DNA of 64,000 bases, from assembly GCF_022378335.1 (NCBI RefSeq), contig NZ_JAIQCI010000018.1, positions 19,629 through 83,628 on the forward strand. Reading direction: 5' to 3'. The stretch's first letter is position 1, and the number at the start of each line of letters is the position of its first letter. This stretch comes from Croceicoccus hydrothermalis (GTDB lineage: Bacteria > Pseudomonadota > Alphaproteobacteria > Sphingomonadales > Sphingomonadaceae). A program made the position numbers and the translations under genes. Of this stretch, positions 50,363-59,808 are shown in pieces. The notes below the pieces were generated by a model, which saw only the letters and a list, made by a program, of their open reading frames with translations, was not told the origin of the DNA and did no database searches.

Positions 50363-51489
50363 TGACGCCGTCGCAAGTTCGGGAACGGTTGCGTGGCTGG
50401 CTTGAGGCCAATGTCGATGGCTGGCGCAACGTGCGGATCGAACCGCTGGAAGTAACCACCGGATCGGGTTTCTCCGCCCAGATCTTCTTTGTCGATGTCG
50501 AATACACCAGTCCGAACGGGCCGCAATCGAAGACTCTGGTGGTTCGCCGTCAGCCCCAAGATCACGAGGTTGTGTTCGGCTCCAGTCTGGAGTTGCAGGG
50601 GCAGATGATCGCGGCCCTCGACGCATTGGGGTCGATCCCGGTTCCGGAATGGATCGGGATGGAACTCGACCCTGCGGTGCTGGAAATGCCCTTTATCGTC
50701 ATGGGAAGGGTGGACGGCCACGCAGCAACCCAGAATCCCAACTATAACAAGGCGGGCTGGCTCTGCGAGATGTCGCCCGACCAGCGCGCCGCGACATGGC
50801 GCAATGCGGTCGAAGCCTATGCCGGAATGGCAGCGATCGACTGGCAGGAAGATGGCTTCGGCTTCATGGCCCGTCCCGATTGGGGTGCGCCGGGGCTGGA
50901 CCAGTATCTCGGCTATATCGAGGCGTGGTACACCGCGTGCCGCAAGAATCGCGATATGCCCTATGTCGATGCCGCCATCGACTATATCCGCAAGCATCAG
51001 CCGACGGATACGCCCGTGAACGTGCTGTGGGGTGACAGCACGCCATCAAACGTGATGTTTGCGCAGGACGGCCGCGTCAACGCCTTGATCGACTGGGAGC
51101 TTGCAGCGCTTGGGCCCGCGGAGCTGGACCTTGCGTGGTGGCTGTATTTCGACGATCTGTTCAGCCGCCGCTTTGGTGTCGAACGGCTGGAAGGGCTTCC
51201 CACGCGGGATGAAACCGTGGCGATCTGGGAAGCGGCCACCGGACGCAAGGCGCTCCATTTAAAATATTACGATGTCGTGGTGGCCCTGCGCATGGCGCTG
51301 GTCGTGGTGGGGGCGTTCGACAGGCAGGTCGCGATGGACAATATCCCGTCAACGAACAAATCGTTGAATGCGAACTTCATGACACTGTATCTCGCAGAGC
51401 GCCTGGGGATGGACCTGCCGGAACTTGGACCGGATTTCTATGCCTTCATGAGCAATATGACCCCCGTCGACCAGAAACAGGAAACCTAG
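50362..51489 (+). CDS. phosphotransferase-family (APH/ACAD10-like) protein
   Basis: A 375-residue kinase-fold protein. It has VVRRQPQDHEVVFGSSLELQGQ (nucleotide-binding lobe), the catalytic loop NVLWGDSTPSNVMF, and the metal-binding NALIDWELAALGPAELDLAWW. That last block is the hallmark of the ACAD10/FadE36-type phosphotransferases found with acyl-CoA catabolism. It overlaps the LLM stop (GTGATG). It may phosphorylate a hydroxyacyl-CoA or hydroxylated substrate; the partner is unknown. Confidence 0.85.
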   Translation: MTPSQVRERLRGWLEANVDGWRNVRIEPLEVTTGSGFSAQIFFVDVEYTSPNGPQSKTLVVRRQPQDHEVVFGSSLELQGQMIAALDALGSIPVPEWIGMELDPAVLEMPFIVMGRVDGHAATQNPNYNKAGWLCEMSPDQRAATWRNAVEAYAGMAAIDWQEDGFGFMARPDWGAPGLDQYLGYIEAWYTACRKNRDMPYVDAAIDYIRKHQPTDTPVNVLWGDSTPSNVMFAQDGRVNALIDWELAALGPAELDLAWWLYFDDLFSRRFGVERLEGLPTRDETVAIWEAATGRKALHLKYYDVVVALRMALVVVGAFDRQVAMDNIPSTNKSLNANFMTLYLAERLGMDLPELGPDFYAFMSNMTPVDQKQET

Positions 51490-51596
51490 CGGCGCGGCGA
51501 AGGTCGTGTACGATCCGGGAGAGGTCAAGATCCGCGCAAGCTGAAAACCCGAACGGGATCGATGAAGTATTGCCGGTGTCTTCTGGGGAGAGAATG

Positions 51597-52925
51597 ATGG
51601 CGAAAACGCCGCGCGAGATCGTAGACGAGGGCAGGCTGAGCGGCTGGCAGATCGCCGCGCTGGGCATGACGATATTGCTGAACGCGCTCGACGGCTTCGA
51701 TGTCATGTCGATCAGCTTTGCGGCGCCGGGTATTGCTGAGGAGTGGCAGGTTCCGCAGGATGTGCTGGGTTGGGTTCTGTCGATGGAACTTATCGGCATG
51801 GCGGTGGGATCGATCCTGCTTGGCGGCATGGCCGACAGATTCGGACGGCGTCCCACGATATTAGGCTGTCTGACGGTGATGGGGGCGGGCATGCTTCTGG
51901 TCCCCACCGCAACGGGCGTCGCGCAATTGTCGCTGTGGCGCCTGCTGACCGGTCTGGGCATCGGCGGCATGCTGGCTGCCCTGAATGCCACGGTCGCCGA
52001 ATTTTCCAACGCTCGCTATCGCAGCCTTGTCCTGCCGCTGATGGTGACAGGCTATCCGCTGGGTGCATTCCTTGGCGGGATGATGGCGGCAAATGTTCTT
52101 GATGCCGGTGACTGGCGCGGCGTTTTCTATCTGGGGGCAGGGCTGACCATCGCGGCCATACCGCTGACTTTCTTCCTGATCCCGGAAACACCCGACTGGC
52201 TGGTCGATTGCCGCCCCGTCAATGCCCTGCAACGGATCAACGCGACCCTTCGGCGCTTTCGCCTGCCCGAAGCGATCGAACTGCCCGAACCGTCCGCTGA
52301 CCCAAGAAGGTCGTCGATAGCCGATATTCTAAGGCCGCCGTTACTGTCGCGCACCTTGCTGCTGACACTCGCCTATCTGACCCATGTCACGGCCTATTAT
52401 TATTTCGTGAAATGGATACCCAAGCTGGTGGTAGACATGGGTTTCGATGCCAGTGCGGGTGGCGGCGTGCTGACCAAGGCCATGCTGGGCGGCGCGATCG
52501 GCGGCGGTCTGCTGGGCTTGGTTGCGCTCAGGATCGGGATCAAGAAGGCCACGGTGATCGCCCTTACCGGCGCCTTTGTCATGCTCAACATATTCGGACA
52601 AGCGCCCGAGGATATCGCCATGCTGGGCTGGATCGCGGGCGTTACCGCGTTTTTTTCGAACGCCGCGGCGGTCGGGTTCTATGCCTTGCTGGCGATGGCC
52701 TTTCCGCCGCATGTGCGGGCAACCGGCACCGGGTTCGGAATCGGCTTTGGCAGGGCAGGGGCGGCCATGGGGCCAGCCCTTGCCGGGATATTGTTCGCCC
52801 GCGGTCTCGATGTCGGGGCAGTATCGCTGATCATCTCGGTCGGTTCGGCGGTATCGATCGGTGCGATTCTGCTGGTGCGTCTTACCGCCGAACCGCGTGT
52901 GACGACAGATCGCCACGGCGCGTAG
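51597..52925 (+). CDS. MFS transporter, aromatic-acid:H+ symporter (AAHS) type
   Basis: A 442-residue transporter with twelve predicted helices. The helix-1 motif LNALDGFDVMSISFAAP is the AAHS signature with an acidic residue in the first helix, and LGGMADRFGRRP is the loop 2-3 motif. GGGGAGAGA precedes two adjacent ATGs (51594 and 51597). It probably imports a carboxylated ring compound by proton symport. The 107-bp gap upstream has no good palindrome, so it may be co-transcribed with the kinase-like gene. Confidence 0.9.
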   Translation: MAKTPREIVDEGRLSGWQIAALGMTILLNALDGFDVMSISFAAPGIAEEWQVPQDVLGWVLSMELIGMAVGSILLGGMADRFGRRPTILGCLTVMGAGMLLVPTATGVAQLSLWRLLTGLGIGGMLAALNATVAEFSNARYRSLVLPLMVTGYPLGAFLGGMMAANVLDAGDWRGVFYLGAGLTIAAIPLTFFLIPETPDWLVDCRPVNALQRINATLRRFRLPEAIELPEPSADPRRSSIADILRPPLLSRTLLLTLAYLTHVTAYYYFVKWIPKLVVDMGFDASAGGGVLTKAMLGGAIGGGLLGLVALRIGIKKATVIALTGAFVMLNIFGQAPEDIAMLGWIAGVTAFFSNAAAVGFYALLAMAFPPHVRATGTGFGIGFGRAGAAMGPALAGILFARGLDVGAVSLIISVGSAVSIGAILLVRLTAEPRVTTDRHGA

Positions 52926-52954
52926 TCATCCCATGCCGTAAATGACGGATCGCG

Positions 52955-53827
52955 TCACGCAGCGGCGTGGACGACCCGCGCGAACCCGTTGTCGATCACG
53001 CGTTCCTGCGTTCCGTTGCGGAACGCGCGGAAATGCAGTGTGTCGCCATCCTGCCAGATATGGGTGTGGATGTCGTCGCCCGGATATACCGGCGCGGTGA
53101 AGCGAACGTTCATTTCGCGCAGGCTTGCCGCCACGCCGCCGCAGGCGCCATGGATTAGCGCGCGCGCGACGATTCCCATCGTGCCCAGCCCGTGCAGGAT
53201 GGGCCGGTCGAAACCAACCGACGCCGCTGTTTCCGGATCGATATGCAGCGGATTTCTGTCTCCCGAAAGGCGATAGATCGCCGCTTGGGCAAGGCAGGTG
53301 GGCAGCACGACCTCAAGGTCGGGATCACGGTCGGGTATCGGGAATTGCGGCTCCGCAGGCAGACTGCGCTCTCCGCCAAAGCCCCCGGCACCCTGAATGA
53401 ACCAAATCTCGGACGTTTCGGCGACAAGAAGCCCGCTCAGCGTGCGAACCTCCTTCTTTGCCCGGATCAGTGCGGGCTTGCCCGGTCCCTTGTCGGCGAT
53501 ATCCGTCACCTTGGTGGTGCCGATCAGTGTGCCAGCGGTTTCGAGGGGTGCATGAATCTTGAGGCGCTGTTCCCCGTGCAGGATCGAGAGCCAGTCCAGC
53601 CCGGTGGCCGGGTCCATTGCCCAGAAGCCGGGGGTGCCGAGTACCAGAGCCATTGTCGGTAAAACCTGCAGACCGCGCTCGAATATCAGGCTCGTCTCGT
53701 CAATTTCGCTTGTCAGACCAGCTCCCACACCCAGAGCGTAAATGATCGCGTCGCGCGGATCATAGTCGTCATGCGTTTGCGGGATGGAATAGGAGAGCAG
53801 CTTTTCGGTATCGAGCGGGGCGGTCAT
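52955..53827 (-). CDS. MaoC-family enoyl-CoA hydratase (hydratase-2 type)
   Basis: A 290-residue double-hotdog protein. The C-terminal half carries the hydratase-2 motif YRLSGDRNPLHIDPETA followed by GFDRPILHGLGTMG, with catalytic Asp and His. The N-terminal half is the degenerate hotdog. It is similar in layout to the MFE-2 hydratase domain and to ChsH-type steroid side-chain enzymes. It hydrates trans-2-enoyl-CoA to (R)-3-hydroxyacyl-CoA. It diverges from the CoA-transferase gene at 54183 and complements the S-specific FadB at 57625. Confidence 0.9.
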   Translation of the reverse strand: MTAPLDTEKLLSYSIPQTHDDYDPRDAIIYALGVGAGLTSEIDETSLIFERGLQVLPTMALVLGTPGFWAMDPATGLDWLSILHGEQRLKIHAPLETAGTLIGTTKVTDIADKGPGKPALIRAKKEVRTLSGLLVAETSEIWFIQGAGGFGGERSLPAEPQFPIPDRDPDLEVVLPTCLAQAAIYRLSGDRNPLHIDPETAASVGFDRPILHGLGTMGIVARALIHGACGGVAASLREMNVRFTAPVYPGDDIHTHIWQDGDTLHFRAFRNGTQERVIDNGFARVVHAAA

Positions 53828-53985
53828 TCGGTTAGGGCCTCTTCAATATAGCAATGCTGTCGCGGCGTAACCGACCTTGCGGATCTAGGCTTGGTCACGA
53901 GCCTGGTGTCAGGTGAAATCGGTATTGGCGATACGACGGTCTTCGGTTGAGAAATTGGCCTATCTGCCAAATGCGGACGGCTTCC

Positions 53986-54001
53986 CCTTTCGGACGATAG
54001 G
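53986..54001. promoter_or_regulatory. CCTRYC-N4-GRYAGG palindrome, site 12
   Basis: CCTTTCGGACGATAGG matches 15 of 16 positions. It lies 158 bp from the leftward MaoC start and is 78 bp from site 13. Confidence 0.45.
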
Positions 54002-54063
54002 GCTGAGCCCGGTTGCGAGCTTCGGCCGCGGGGGGAAAAAGTTTGGATCATACGTCAGCGCGC

Positions 54064-54079
54064 CCTATCGAAGGGCAGG
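54064..54079. promoter_or_regulatory. CCTRYC-N4-GRYAGG palindrome, site 13
   Basis: CCTATCGAAGGGCAGG matches all 16 consensus positions. It lies 103 bp before the CoA-transferase start at 54183. Confidence 0.55.
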
Positions 54080-54182
54080 GGTCGTGCATGGCCTCGGGAT
54101 TAGGGCCGGAGGCAACCAAAACCTGACGGTATTGCGCGCTGGCCATGCGCCGATCATCATACCTAGGAATACGAGGGACCCC

Positions 54183-55274
54183 ATGCCGCACGGACCGTTA
54201 GCCGGTATTCGGATAGTCGAAATGGACGCGATCGGACCTGTGCCGCTGTGCGGTATGATCCTCTCGGGCCTCGGCGCCGAAGTTGTGCGCGTCACCCGGC
54301 CGGGCGGGCATTCGGCGTGGGGCGATATCGGTGATGCGGTGGTCTTGCGCGGCCGGACGCAGGTACAGCTGGACCTGAAGTCCGCTGAGGGAAAGCAGGC
54401 GCTTCTTGATCTCGCCGCTCATGCCGATGCCCTTATCGAAGGCGCGCGTCCCGGCGTGATGGAGCGCTTGGGGCTTGGGCCAGACAATTGCCTCGCGCGC
54501 AATCCGCGTCTTGTCTTCGGACGCATGACGGGTTGGGGGCAGGAAGGCAGCCTTAGCAAGGCCGCGGGCCATGACATCAACTATATCGCGATGACAGGCG
54601 CCTTGCATGCCATCGGGAAAAAGGGTGAACCGCCGACAGTGCCGCTCAACCTTGTGGGCGATTATGCCGGGGGCACGATGTTCCTGGCGCTGGGGATTGT
54701 TTCCGCAGTCCTGTCCGCGCGCCAGACCGGTCGGGGCCAGGTCGTCGATGCCGCCATGGTCGATGGAGTCGCGAACCTGCTGGGTCTGTATCACGCCTTC
54801 GTTGCCAACGGGCTTTGGCAGGACGAACCTGAATGCAACCTCTTCGACGGGGGTGCGCCGTTCTATCAATGCTACCTGTGCAATTGTGGCGGATCCGTCG
54901 CGGTCGGCGCGTTGGAGCCGCAATTCTTCGCTGCGCTGCTGGACGGGCTGAATGTGCCGCAGGACCGGTATGACCAGAACGACCGGTCGCAGTGGCCCGC
55001 CATGCACGCAGAGTTCGAGCGTATCTTCGCATCGGCATCGCGCGACGATTGGGAACAGCGATTCGCGGGCACCGACGCCTGCGTTTCAGCGGTCCTTTCC
55101 ATTGCAGAAGCAACCCGGCACCCGGTCAACGCGGAACGCAGCGTGTTCATCGATCATAATGGCGTGATGCAAGCCGCACCCGCGCCTCGCTTCTCGGCGA
55201 CGCCCGGGCAGGTGACTCCCAACCGGTCGGCCACCGTCGAAGACATCGTCGGTGCTTGGTCTAAAGCCGGATGA
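54183..55274 (+). CDS. family III CoA-transferase / alpha-methylacyl-CoA racemase-like
   Basis: A 363-residue protein: MPHGPLAGIRIVEMDAIGPVPLCGMILSGLGAEVVRV, the standard CaiB/BaiF/Amacr start. Racemase-type catalytic residues are visible as His and Asp in AAGHDINYIAMTGAL and Asp in VGDYAGGTMF. It may racemise the 2-methyl centre of a branched acyl-CoA before (S)-specific oxidation, or transfer CoA. The start at 54183 replaces a long upstream open frame. Its 3' end overlaps the convergent MDR gene by 14 bp. Confidence 0.88.
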   Translation: MPHGPLAGIRIVEMDAIGPVPLCGMILSGLGAEVVRVTRPGGHSAWGDIGDAVVLRGRTQVQLDLKSAEGKQALLDLAAHADALIEGARPGVMERLGLGPDNCLARNPRLVFGRMTGWGQEGSLSKAAGHDINYIAMTGALHAIGKKGEPPTVPLNLVGDYAGGTMFLALGIVSAVLSARQTGRGQVVDAAMVDGVANLLGLYHAFVANGLWQDEPECNLFDGGAPFYQCYLCNCGGSVAVGALEPQFFAALLDGLNVPQDRYDQNDRSQWPAMHAEFERIFASASRDDWEQRFAGTDACVSAVLSIAEATRHPVNAERSVFIDHNGVMQAAPAPRFSATPGQVTPNRSATVEDIVGAWSKAG

Positions 55275-56277
55275 CGCGCTTTCCCGCGTTCTCGCCGCGG
55301 TAGAGCCCGGCAAGGGCATCGGGGCACATCTCAAGGCCGTCCAGCATCTCTTCACTGTAGCGCAGCTTTCCTTCCCGCACCCATTGCGCCAGCGTCGCGA
55401 CGGATTCTTCCCAGCGGTCGAAATGGTCGAACACGACAAACCCCTGCATTCGGGCGCGCTTCACAAGGAGGTGCCGCTCCACGCGCGGTCCGGACGGCCA
55501 CGGGTCCCAGCGATCTATGGCGGCGGTACCGCAATTGACCACACGCGCATGCATGGCCAGTTGCGGCAAGACCGCATCGCTGACCGCACCCGACGTATTG
55601 TCGAAATATATATCGACGCCATCCGGACACGCCTTTACCAGCGCCTCGTCCAGTCCTTCGGCCTTATAGTCGATTGCCGCATCGAAGCCGAAATATTCGA
55701 CGCACCGGTGTACCTTGGTGGGTCCACCTGCAATGCCAACGGTGCGGCACCCCAGCATGCTGCCGATCTGTCCCACGGCTGAACCTACGGCCCCGCCCGC
55801 TGTCGACACGACCAGCGTATCGCCCGCTTTCGGTTCTCCCACCATCGTCAGGGCAAGCAGGGCCGTGACGCCGTTGATGCCCAGCACGCCAAGCGCCAGC
55901 GAAGGGGACAGGTCGGGCTGTGAAACCTCGCACACGATTGCATCGGGCCCGACTGTTGCGATTTCCTGCCAGCCGAACCAGCCGAGGACGATCTGGCCCT
56001 CGCGCCAGTCAGGATGGCGACTTTCCGTGATTTCGCCCACCGCCAGCGAACGCATTACACCGCCAATCGGTACGGGATCCGAATAATTGCCAGCGTCTGC
56101 TATCCAGCCACGCATCGCAGGGTCAACCGACAAGAAGCGATTGGCGATACGAAGTTCACCTTCGCCCAAAGGCGGAACCGCAATCCGATCGATCGCAAAA
56201 TTGGCGGCCTGCGCTATGCCAGCCGGTCTCGATACGAGTGTGACCCTGCGGTTCATTTCGACATTTTGCGTCCCCAT
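55261..56277 (-). CDS. NADP-dependent MDR oxidoreductase (alkenal/prostaglandin reductase-like)
   Basis: A 338-residue MDR protein without zinc ligands. It has RFLSVDPAMRGWIAD, typical of the leukotriene-B4 12-hydroxydehydrogenase/CurA group, the NADP loop VVSTAGGAVGSAVGQIG, and the C-terminal YRGENAGKRVIRL. It reduces C=C bonds conjugated to carbonyls in known relatives. It diverges from the thiolase gene with a palindrome 35 bp upstream of the ATG. Confidence 0.88.
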   Translation of the reverse strand: MGTQNVEMNRRVTLVSRPAGIAQAANFAIDRIAVPPLGEGELRIANRFLSVDPAMRGWIADAGNYSDPVPIGGVMRSLAVGEITESRHPDWREGQIVLGWFGWQEIATVGPDAIVCEVSQPDLSPSLALGVLGINGVTALLALTMVGEPKAGDTLVVSTAGGAVGSAVGQIGSMLGCRTVGIAGGPTKVHRCVEYFGFDAAIDYKAEGLDEALVKACPDGVDIYFDNTSGAVSDAVLPQLAMHARVVNCGTAAIDRWDPWPSGPRVERHLLVKRARMQGFVVFDHFDRWEESVATLAQWVREGKLRYSEEMLDGLEMCPDALAGLYRGENAGKRVIRL

Positions 56278-56312
56278 GCACCAACGAAAGCCCGTGTTTT
56301 GAATGGAGATAT

Positions 56313-56328
56313 CCTATCGCAGGGTAGG
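56313..56328. promoter_or_regulatory. CCTRYC-N4-GRYAGG palindrome, site 14
   Basis: CCTATCGCAGGGTAGG matches all 16 consensus positions. It is in the divergent gap, 35 bp from the leftward MDR start and 86 bp from the rightward thiolase start. Confidence 0.55.
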
Positions 56329-56414
56329 TGATGAGATAGCCTGCGGCCCGGATGGGGGTCACCAAAAGAACGGACAAAGGTTCGTTCACGGTCGACTTCG
56401 GGAGAATCGCTCCA

Positions 56415-57620
56415 ATGCGTGATGTATTTATCTATGACCACGTTCGGACACCGCGCGGGCGCGGTCGGGCGGATGGCTCACTTCATGAAATTCCCGCCAT
56501 CGAACTGGTTACCCAGTTGCTGCAGGAAATCCGCGATCGCAATGGCCTTAATACCGCCCTGCTGGACGATGTGGTGATCGGCTGCGCGCAGCCCGTGGGC
56601 GAGCAGGGCGGCGTGCTCGCCCGCGGCGCGGTGGTGAACGCGGGCTATGCCCACAGCGTTGGCGGCCAGCAATTGCACCGCTTTTGCGCGTCCGGGCTTG
56701 AGGCCGTGAACAATGTCGCTGCGCAGGTCGCTAGCGGCATGGCCAGCGCAGGCATCGGTGGCGGCGTCGAAAGCATGAGCCGTGTAATCATGGGTTATGA
56801 CAGCGGTGCATGGGTCGCGGATCCCGCCGTCGCGCTGCAAAACTACTATGCCCCGCAAGGCCTTGGCGCAGACATGATCGCTACCCTCGAAGGTTACAGC
56901 CGCGAAGATGTCGACAGCTATGCGGTGGAAAGCCAGCGCCGCGCCGCTAAGTCATGGGACGAAGGCAACTTCGACCACTCGATCGTGCCCGTAAAGGACG
57001 TGATGGGCGAAGTCGTACTGGATAATGACGAATATCGGCGGCCGGCGACGACCATGGAATCGCTCGCGGGGCTGAAGGCTGCCTTCCCGCCCTTTGCCAA
57101 GATGGGCTTCGGCCGCGTCGCCAAGGAACGCTATCCCGAGATCGAGGAAATCAACCACGTCCATACCGGGGGCAATTCCAGCGGTATCGTCGATGGTTCG
57201 GGCATCGTCATGCTGGGCAATGCCGAGTTCGGTAAGGCCGCCGGCCTCAAGCCGCGCGCCCGCATCAAGGGCTGGGCCTCGATCGGTTCGGACCCGACAA
57301 TCATGCTGACCGCGCCTGCCGATGTCGCGCGCAAGGCGTTGAAGAACGTGGGCATGGAAAAGGGCGATATCGACCTCTACGAATTGAACGAGGCGTTCGC
57401 GAGCGTTGTCTTGCGCTTCATGGATCATCTGGACGTCGATCACGCGATCACCAATGTGGCAGGCGGCGCGATTGCCCTTGGCCATCCGCTTGGCGCGACG
57501 GGAGCCATGATCCTGGGGACCGTGCTCGACGAGCTGGAACGCCGCGACCTCAATACCGCCATGACCCTGCTGTGCGCCGGTAACGGCCTCGGCACCGCCA
57601 CCATTATCGAACGGGTGTGA
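56415..57620 (+). CDS. acetyl-CoA acyltransferase (thiolase)
   Basis: A 401-residue thiolase. The nucleophile is Cys91 ([13 protein letters not shown]), the Asn-Glu motif is LYELNEAFA, the catalytic His is in [15 protein letters not shown], and the second Cys in [11 protein letters not shown]. It is degradative in type and performs the last step of beta-oxidation. The start at 56415 ([17 protein letters not shown]) matches the family start. It is first in the thiolase-FadB-acyl-CoA dehydrogenase operon, 4 bp before the fadB-like gene. Confidence 0.94.
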   Translation: MRDVFIYDHVRTPRGRGRADGSLHEIPAIELVTQLLQEIRDRNGLNTALLDDVVIGCAQPVGEQGGVLARGAVVNAGYAHSVGGQQLHRFCASGLEAVNNVAAQVASGMASAGIGGGVESMSRVIMGYDSGAWVADPAVALQNYYAPQGLGADMIATLEGYSREDVDSYAVESQRRAAKSWDEGNFDHSIVPVKDVMGEVVLDNDEYRRPATTMESLAGLKAAFPPFAKMGFGRVAKERYPEIEEINHVHTGGNSSGIVDGSGIVMLGNAEFGKAAGLKPRARIKGWASIGSDPTIMLTAPADVARKALKNVGMEKGDIDLYELNEAFASVVLRFMDHLDVDHAITNVAGGAIALGHPLGATGAMILGTVLDELERRDLNTAMTLLCAGNGLGTATIIERV

Positions 57621-57624
57621 CCCG

Positions 57625-59802
57625 ATGAGTGAAAGCGCAAAGAGCAAAACCATGCGACACATCAAGCTGGACAAGGGCGCCGACGGCGTCGCCATTCTCA
57701 CACTCGACAATGCCGATGAGAGCATGAACGTCGTTTCGGCCGAATGGCTCGAAGACATGAATGCCGCAATTGCAGAGCTGCGCGACGACGAGAGTGTTAC
57801 CGGCGTCATCATCGCATCGGGCAAGAAGGCCTTCATGGCGGGCGCCGACCTAAAGCTGATGGTCGCGGGTTATGAAACCATGACGCCCAAGGATGCCTTT
57901 GCGTTCAGCCAGAAGGCAACGGCAATGCACCGCGCGCTGGAAACGATGGGCAAGCCGGTCGCCTGTGCCATGAACGGCCTTGCGCTTGGCGGAGGGTTCG
58001 AACTGGCACTGGCATGCCACCACCGTGTGCTGTCGGACGATCCGCGTGCCGTCGTGGGGCTGCCAGAAGTCAATCTGGGTCTTTTGCCGGGATCGGGCGG
58101 CACGCAGCGCCTGCCGCGCCTGATTGGTCGCAAGAAGGGGCTCGACCTGCTTCTTTCCGGCCGTTCGGTCGCGCCGAAGGAAGCGCTGGAACTGGGCCTC
58201 GTCGACGAAATCGCACCTATCGACCAGCTGGTCGACAAGGCGCGCCAGTGGCTGGCCACCAATCCGCCCGCAGAGCGGATATGGGACGTCAAGGGTTACG
58301 CCATTCCCGAAATGCGCGGCATGATCGTGCCCGAAGTCGCGATGGATTATTCGATCGGCGTCGCACAGGTCGCAGGCAAGCATGGCTATAATTACCCGGC
58401 GCCCGCCGCGATCCTGTCATGCGTGTTCGAAGGCTTGCAATTGCCGATGGACAAGGCGCTTTCGGTGGAAGGCAAATATTTCGCCAAGCTGCTGACCGAT
58501 CCGGTCGCGCGCAACATCATCCGCACGACCTTCATTTCCAAGCAGGCTGCCGAAAAGGGCGCGCGGCGTCCCGAAGGCGTGCCGAAGTCGGAAGTGAAGA
58601 AACTGGGCGTACTGGGCGCGGGCATGATGGGCGCAGGCATCGCGCTTGTCGCAGCAAAGGCGGGGATCGACGTGGTGTTGATCGACCGTGATACGGCCAC
58701 CGCCGCGAAGGGCAAGGGCTATAGCGAGAAAGTCTTCGGCAAGGCTGTCGAGCGCGGCAAGATGCCGCAGGACAAGGCCGATTCCGCACTTGCGCATATC
58801 ACCCCGACCGACGATTTCGCGCTGCTCGACGGATGCGATCTTGTGGTCGAAGCGGTGTTCGAGGACATGGGCATCAAGGCTGAAACCACGCAAAAGGCCG
58901 AAGCCGTCCTGCCCGATAGCGCGGTCTTTGCGACCAATACCTCCACCCTGCCGATTTCGGAGCTTGCCAAGGCTTCCAAGCGGCCGGATCAATATATCGG
59001 CCTGCATTTTTTCTCGCCCGTGGATCGCATGGGACTGGTCGAAGTCATCATGGGTGAGCAGACGTCGGATGATACGCTGGCCAAGTCGCTGGATTTCATC
59101 GCCCAGATCCGCAAGACCCCGATTGTCGTCAATGACGCGCAGGGTTTCTACACCAGCCGCGTCTTTCGCATGTTCATCTTCGAAGGCGCTGCGATGCTGG
59201 AAGACGGCGTGGAGCCCGCAAGGATCGAGAATGCCGCGAAGGCTGCCGGTTTCCCGATCGGCCCGCTCGCCCTGCTGGACGAGGTGACGATCGACCTGCC
59301 GGTCAAGATCCTCAAGGATGCGGAAGGCAAGGACGGGAACCTCTATACGATCGAGCGTGGCGGCAAGGTGCTCGACCGGATGCTCGAACTCGGTCGCGGC
59401 AGCCGCAAGGCCGGTGCCGGCTTCTACGAATATGCCGAGGATGGCAGCAAACATCTGTGGGAAGGTCTGGGCACGGAATTCCCGGTGTCCGACGATCAGC
59501 CTGATCAGGAGGAACTGAAGAAGCGCTTCCTTTATTCGCAGGCCAATGAAACCGCGCAATGCCTTGAGGAAGGCGTGCTCGAAACCGCGCAGGATGCGGA
59601 TCTGGGTGCGATATTGGGCTGGGGCTTCCCGCTTTGGACCGGCGGCACGCTCAGCTATATCGACACCATCGGGATCGCAGAATTCGCAAAGGAAGCCAGC
59701 AAGCTGGCGGGCAATTACGGCGCCCGATTCGCCCCATCGAAATGGTTGCAGGACCGGGCGGCTGCAGGCACCCCCTTCTACCCACCGATCAAGGCAGGTT
59801 GA
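57625..59802 (+). CDS. bifunctional enoyl-CoA hydratase/3-hydroxyacyl-CoA dehydrogenase (FadB/FadJ-like)
   Basis: A 725-residue fusion. The N-terminal crotonase domain has the oxyanion loop [27 protein letters not shown] and [22 protein letters not shown]. The NAD domain starts at [23 protein letters not shown] (about 325-347), with the [15 protein letters not shown] catalytic-His region, followed by the C-terminal dimerisation domains. It carries out hydration and dehydrogenation of (S)-3-hydroxyacyl-CoA. It overlaps functionally with the MaoC hydratase, which makes the opposite stereoisomer. Confidence 0.95.
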   Translation: MSESAKSKTMRHIKLDKGADGVAILTLDNADESMNVVSAEWLEDMNAAIAELRDDESVTGVIIASGKKAFMAGADLKLMVAGYETMTPKDAFAFSQKATAMHRALETMGKPVACAMNGLALGGGFELALACHHRVLSDDPRAVVGLPEVNLGLLPGSGGTQRLPRLIGRKKGLDLLLSGRSVAPKEALELGLVDEIAPIDQLVDKARQWLATNPPAERIWDVKGYAIPEMRGMIVPEVAMDYSIGVAQVAGKHGYNYPAPAAILSCVFEGLQLPMDKALSVEGKYFAKLLTDPVARNIIRTTFISKQAAEKGARRPEGVPKSEVKKLGVLGAGMMGAGIALVAAKAGIDVVLIDRDTATAAKGKGYSEKVFGKAVERGKMPQDKADSALAHITPTDDFALLDGCDLVVEAVFEDMGIKAETTQKAEAVLPDSAVFATNTSTLPISELAKASKRPDQYIGLHFFSPVDRMGLVEVIMGEQTSDDTLAKSLDFIAQIRKTPIVVNDAQGFYTSRVFRMFIFEGAAMLEDGVEPARIENAAKAAGFPIGPLALLDEVTIDLPVKILKDAEGKDGNLYTIERGGKVLDRMLELGRGSRKAGAGFYEYAEDGSKHLWEGLGTEFPVSDDQPDQEELKKRFLYSQANETAQCLEEGVLETAQDADLGAILGWGFPLWTGGTLSYIDTIGIAEFAKEASKLAGNYGARFAPSKWLQDRAAAGTPFYPPIKAG

Positions 59803-59808
59803 GCAGCG

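Larger units (their letters stand above)
53828..54182. other. 355-bp divergent intergenic region without a gene
   Basis: The gap lies between the leftward MaoC gene and the rightward CoA-transferase gene. The open frame across it is just an upstream extension without family similarity. It holds two good copies of the regulatory palindrome (53986 and 54064) and a left half-site CCTATC at 53959. It is read as a control region. Confidence 0.6.

Noticed and set aside
51490..51596. Copy of the palindrome before the MFS gene
   Set aside because: TACGATCCGGGAGAGG keeps only the right half; too many mismatches to count as a site.
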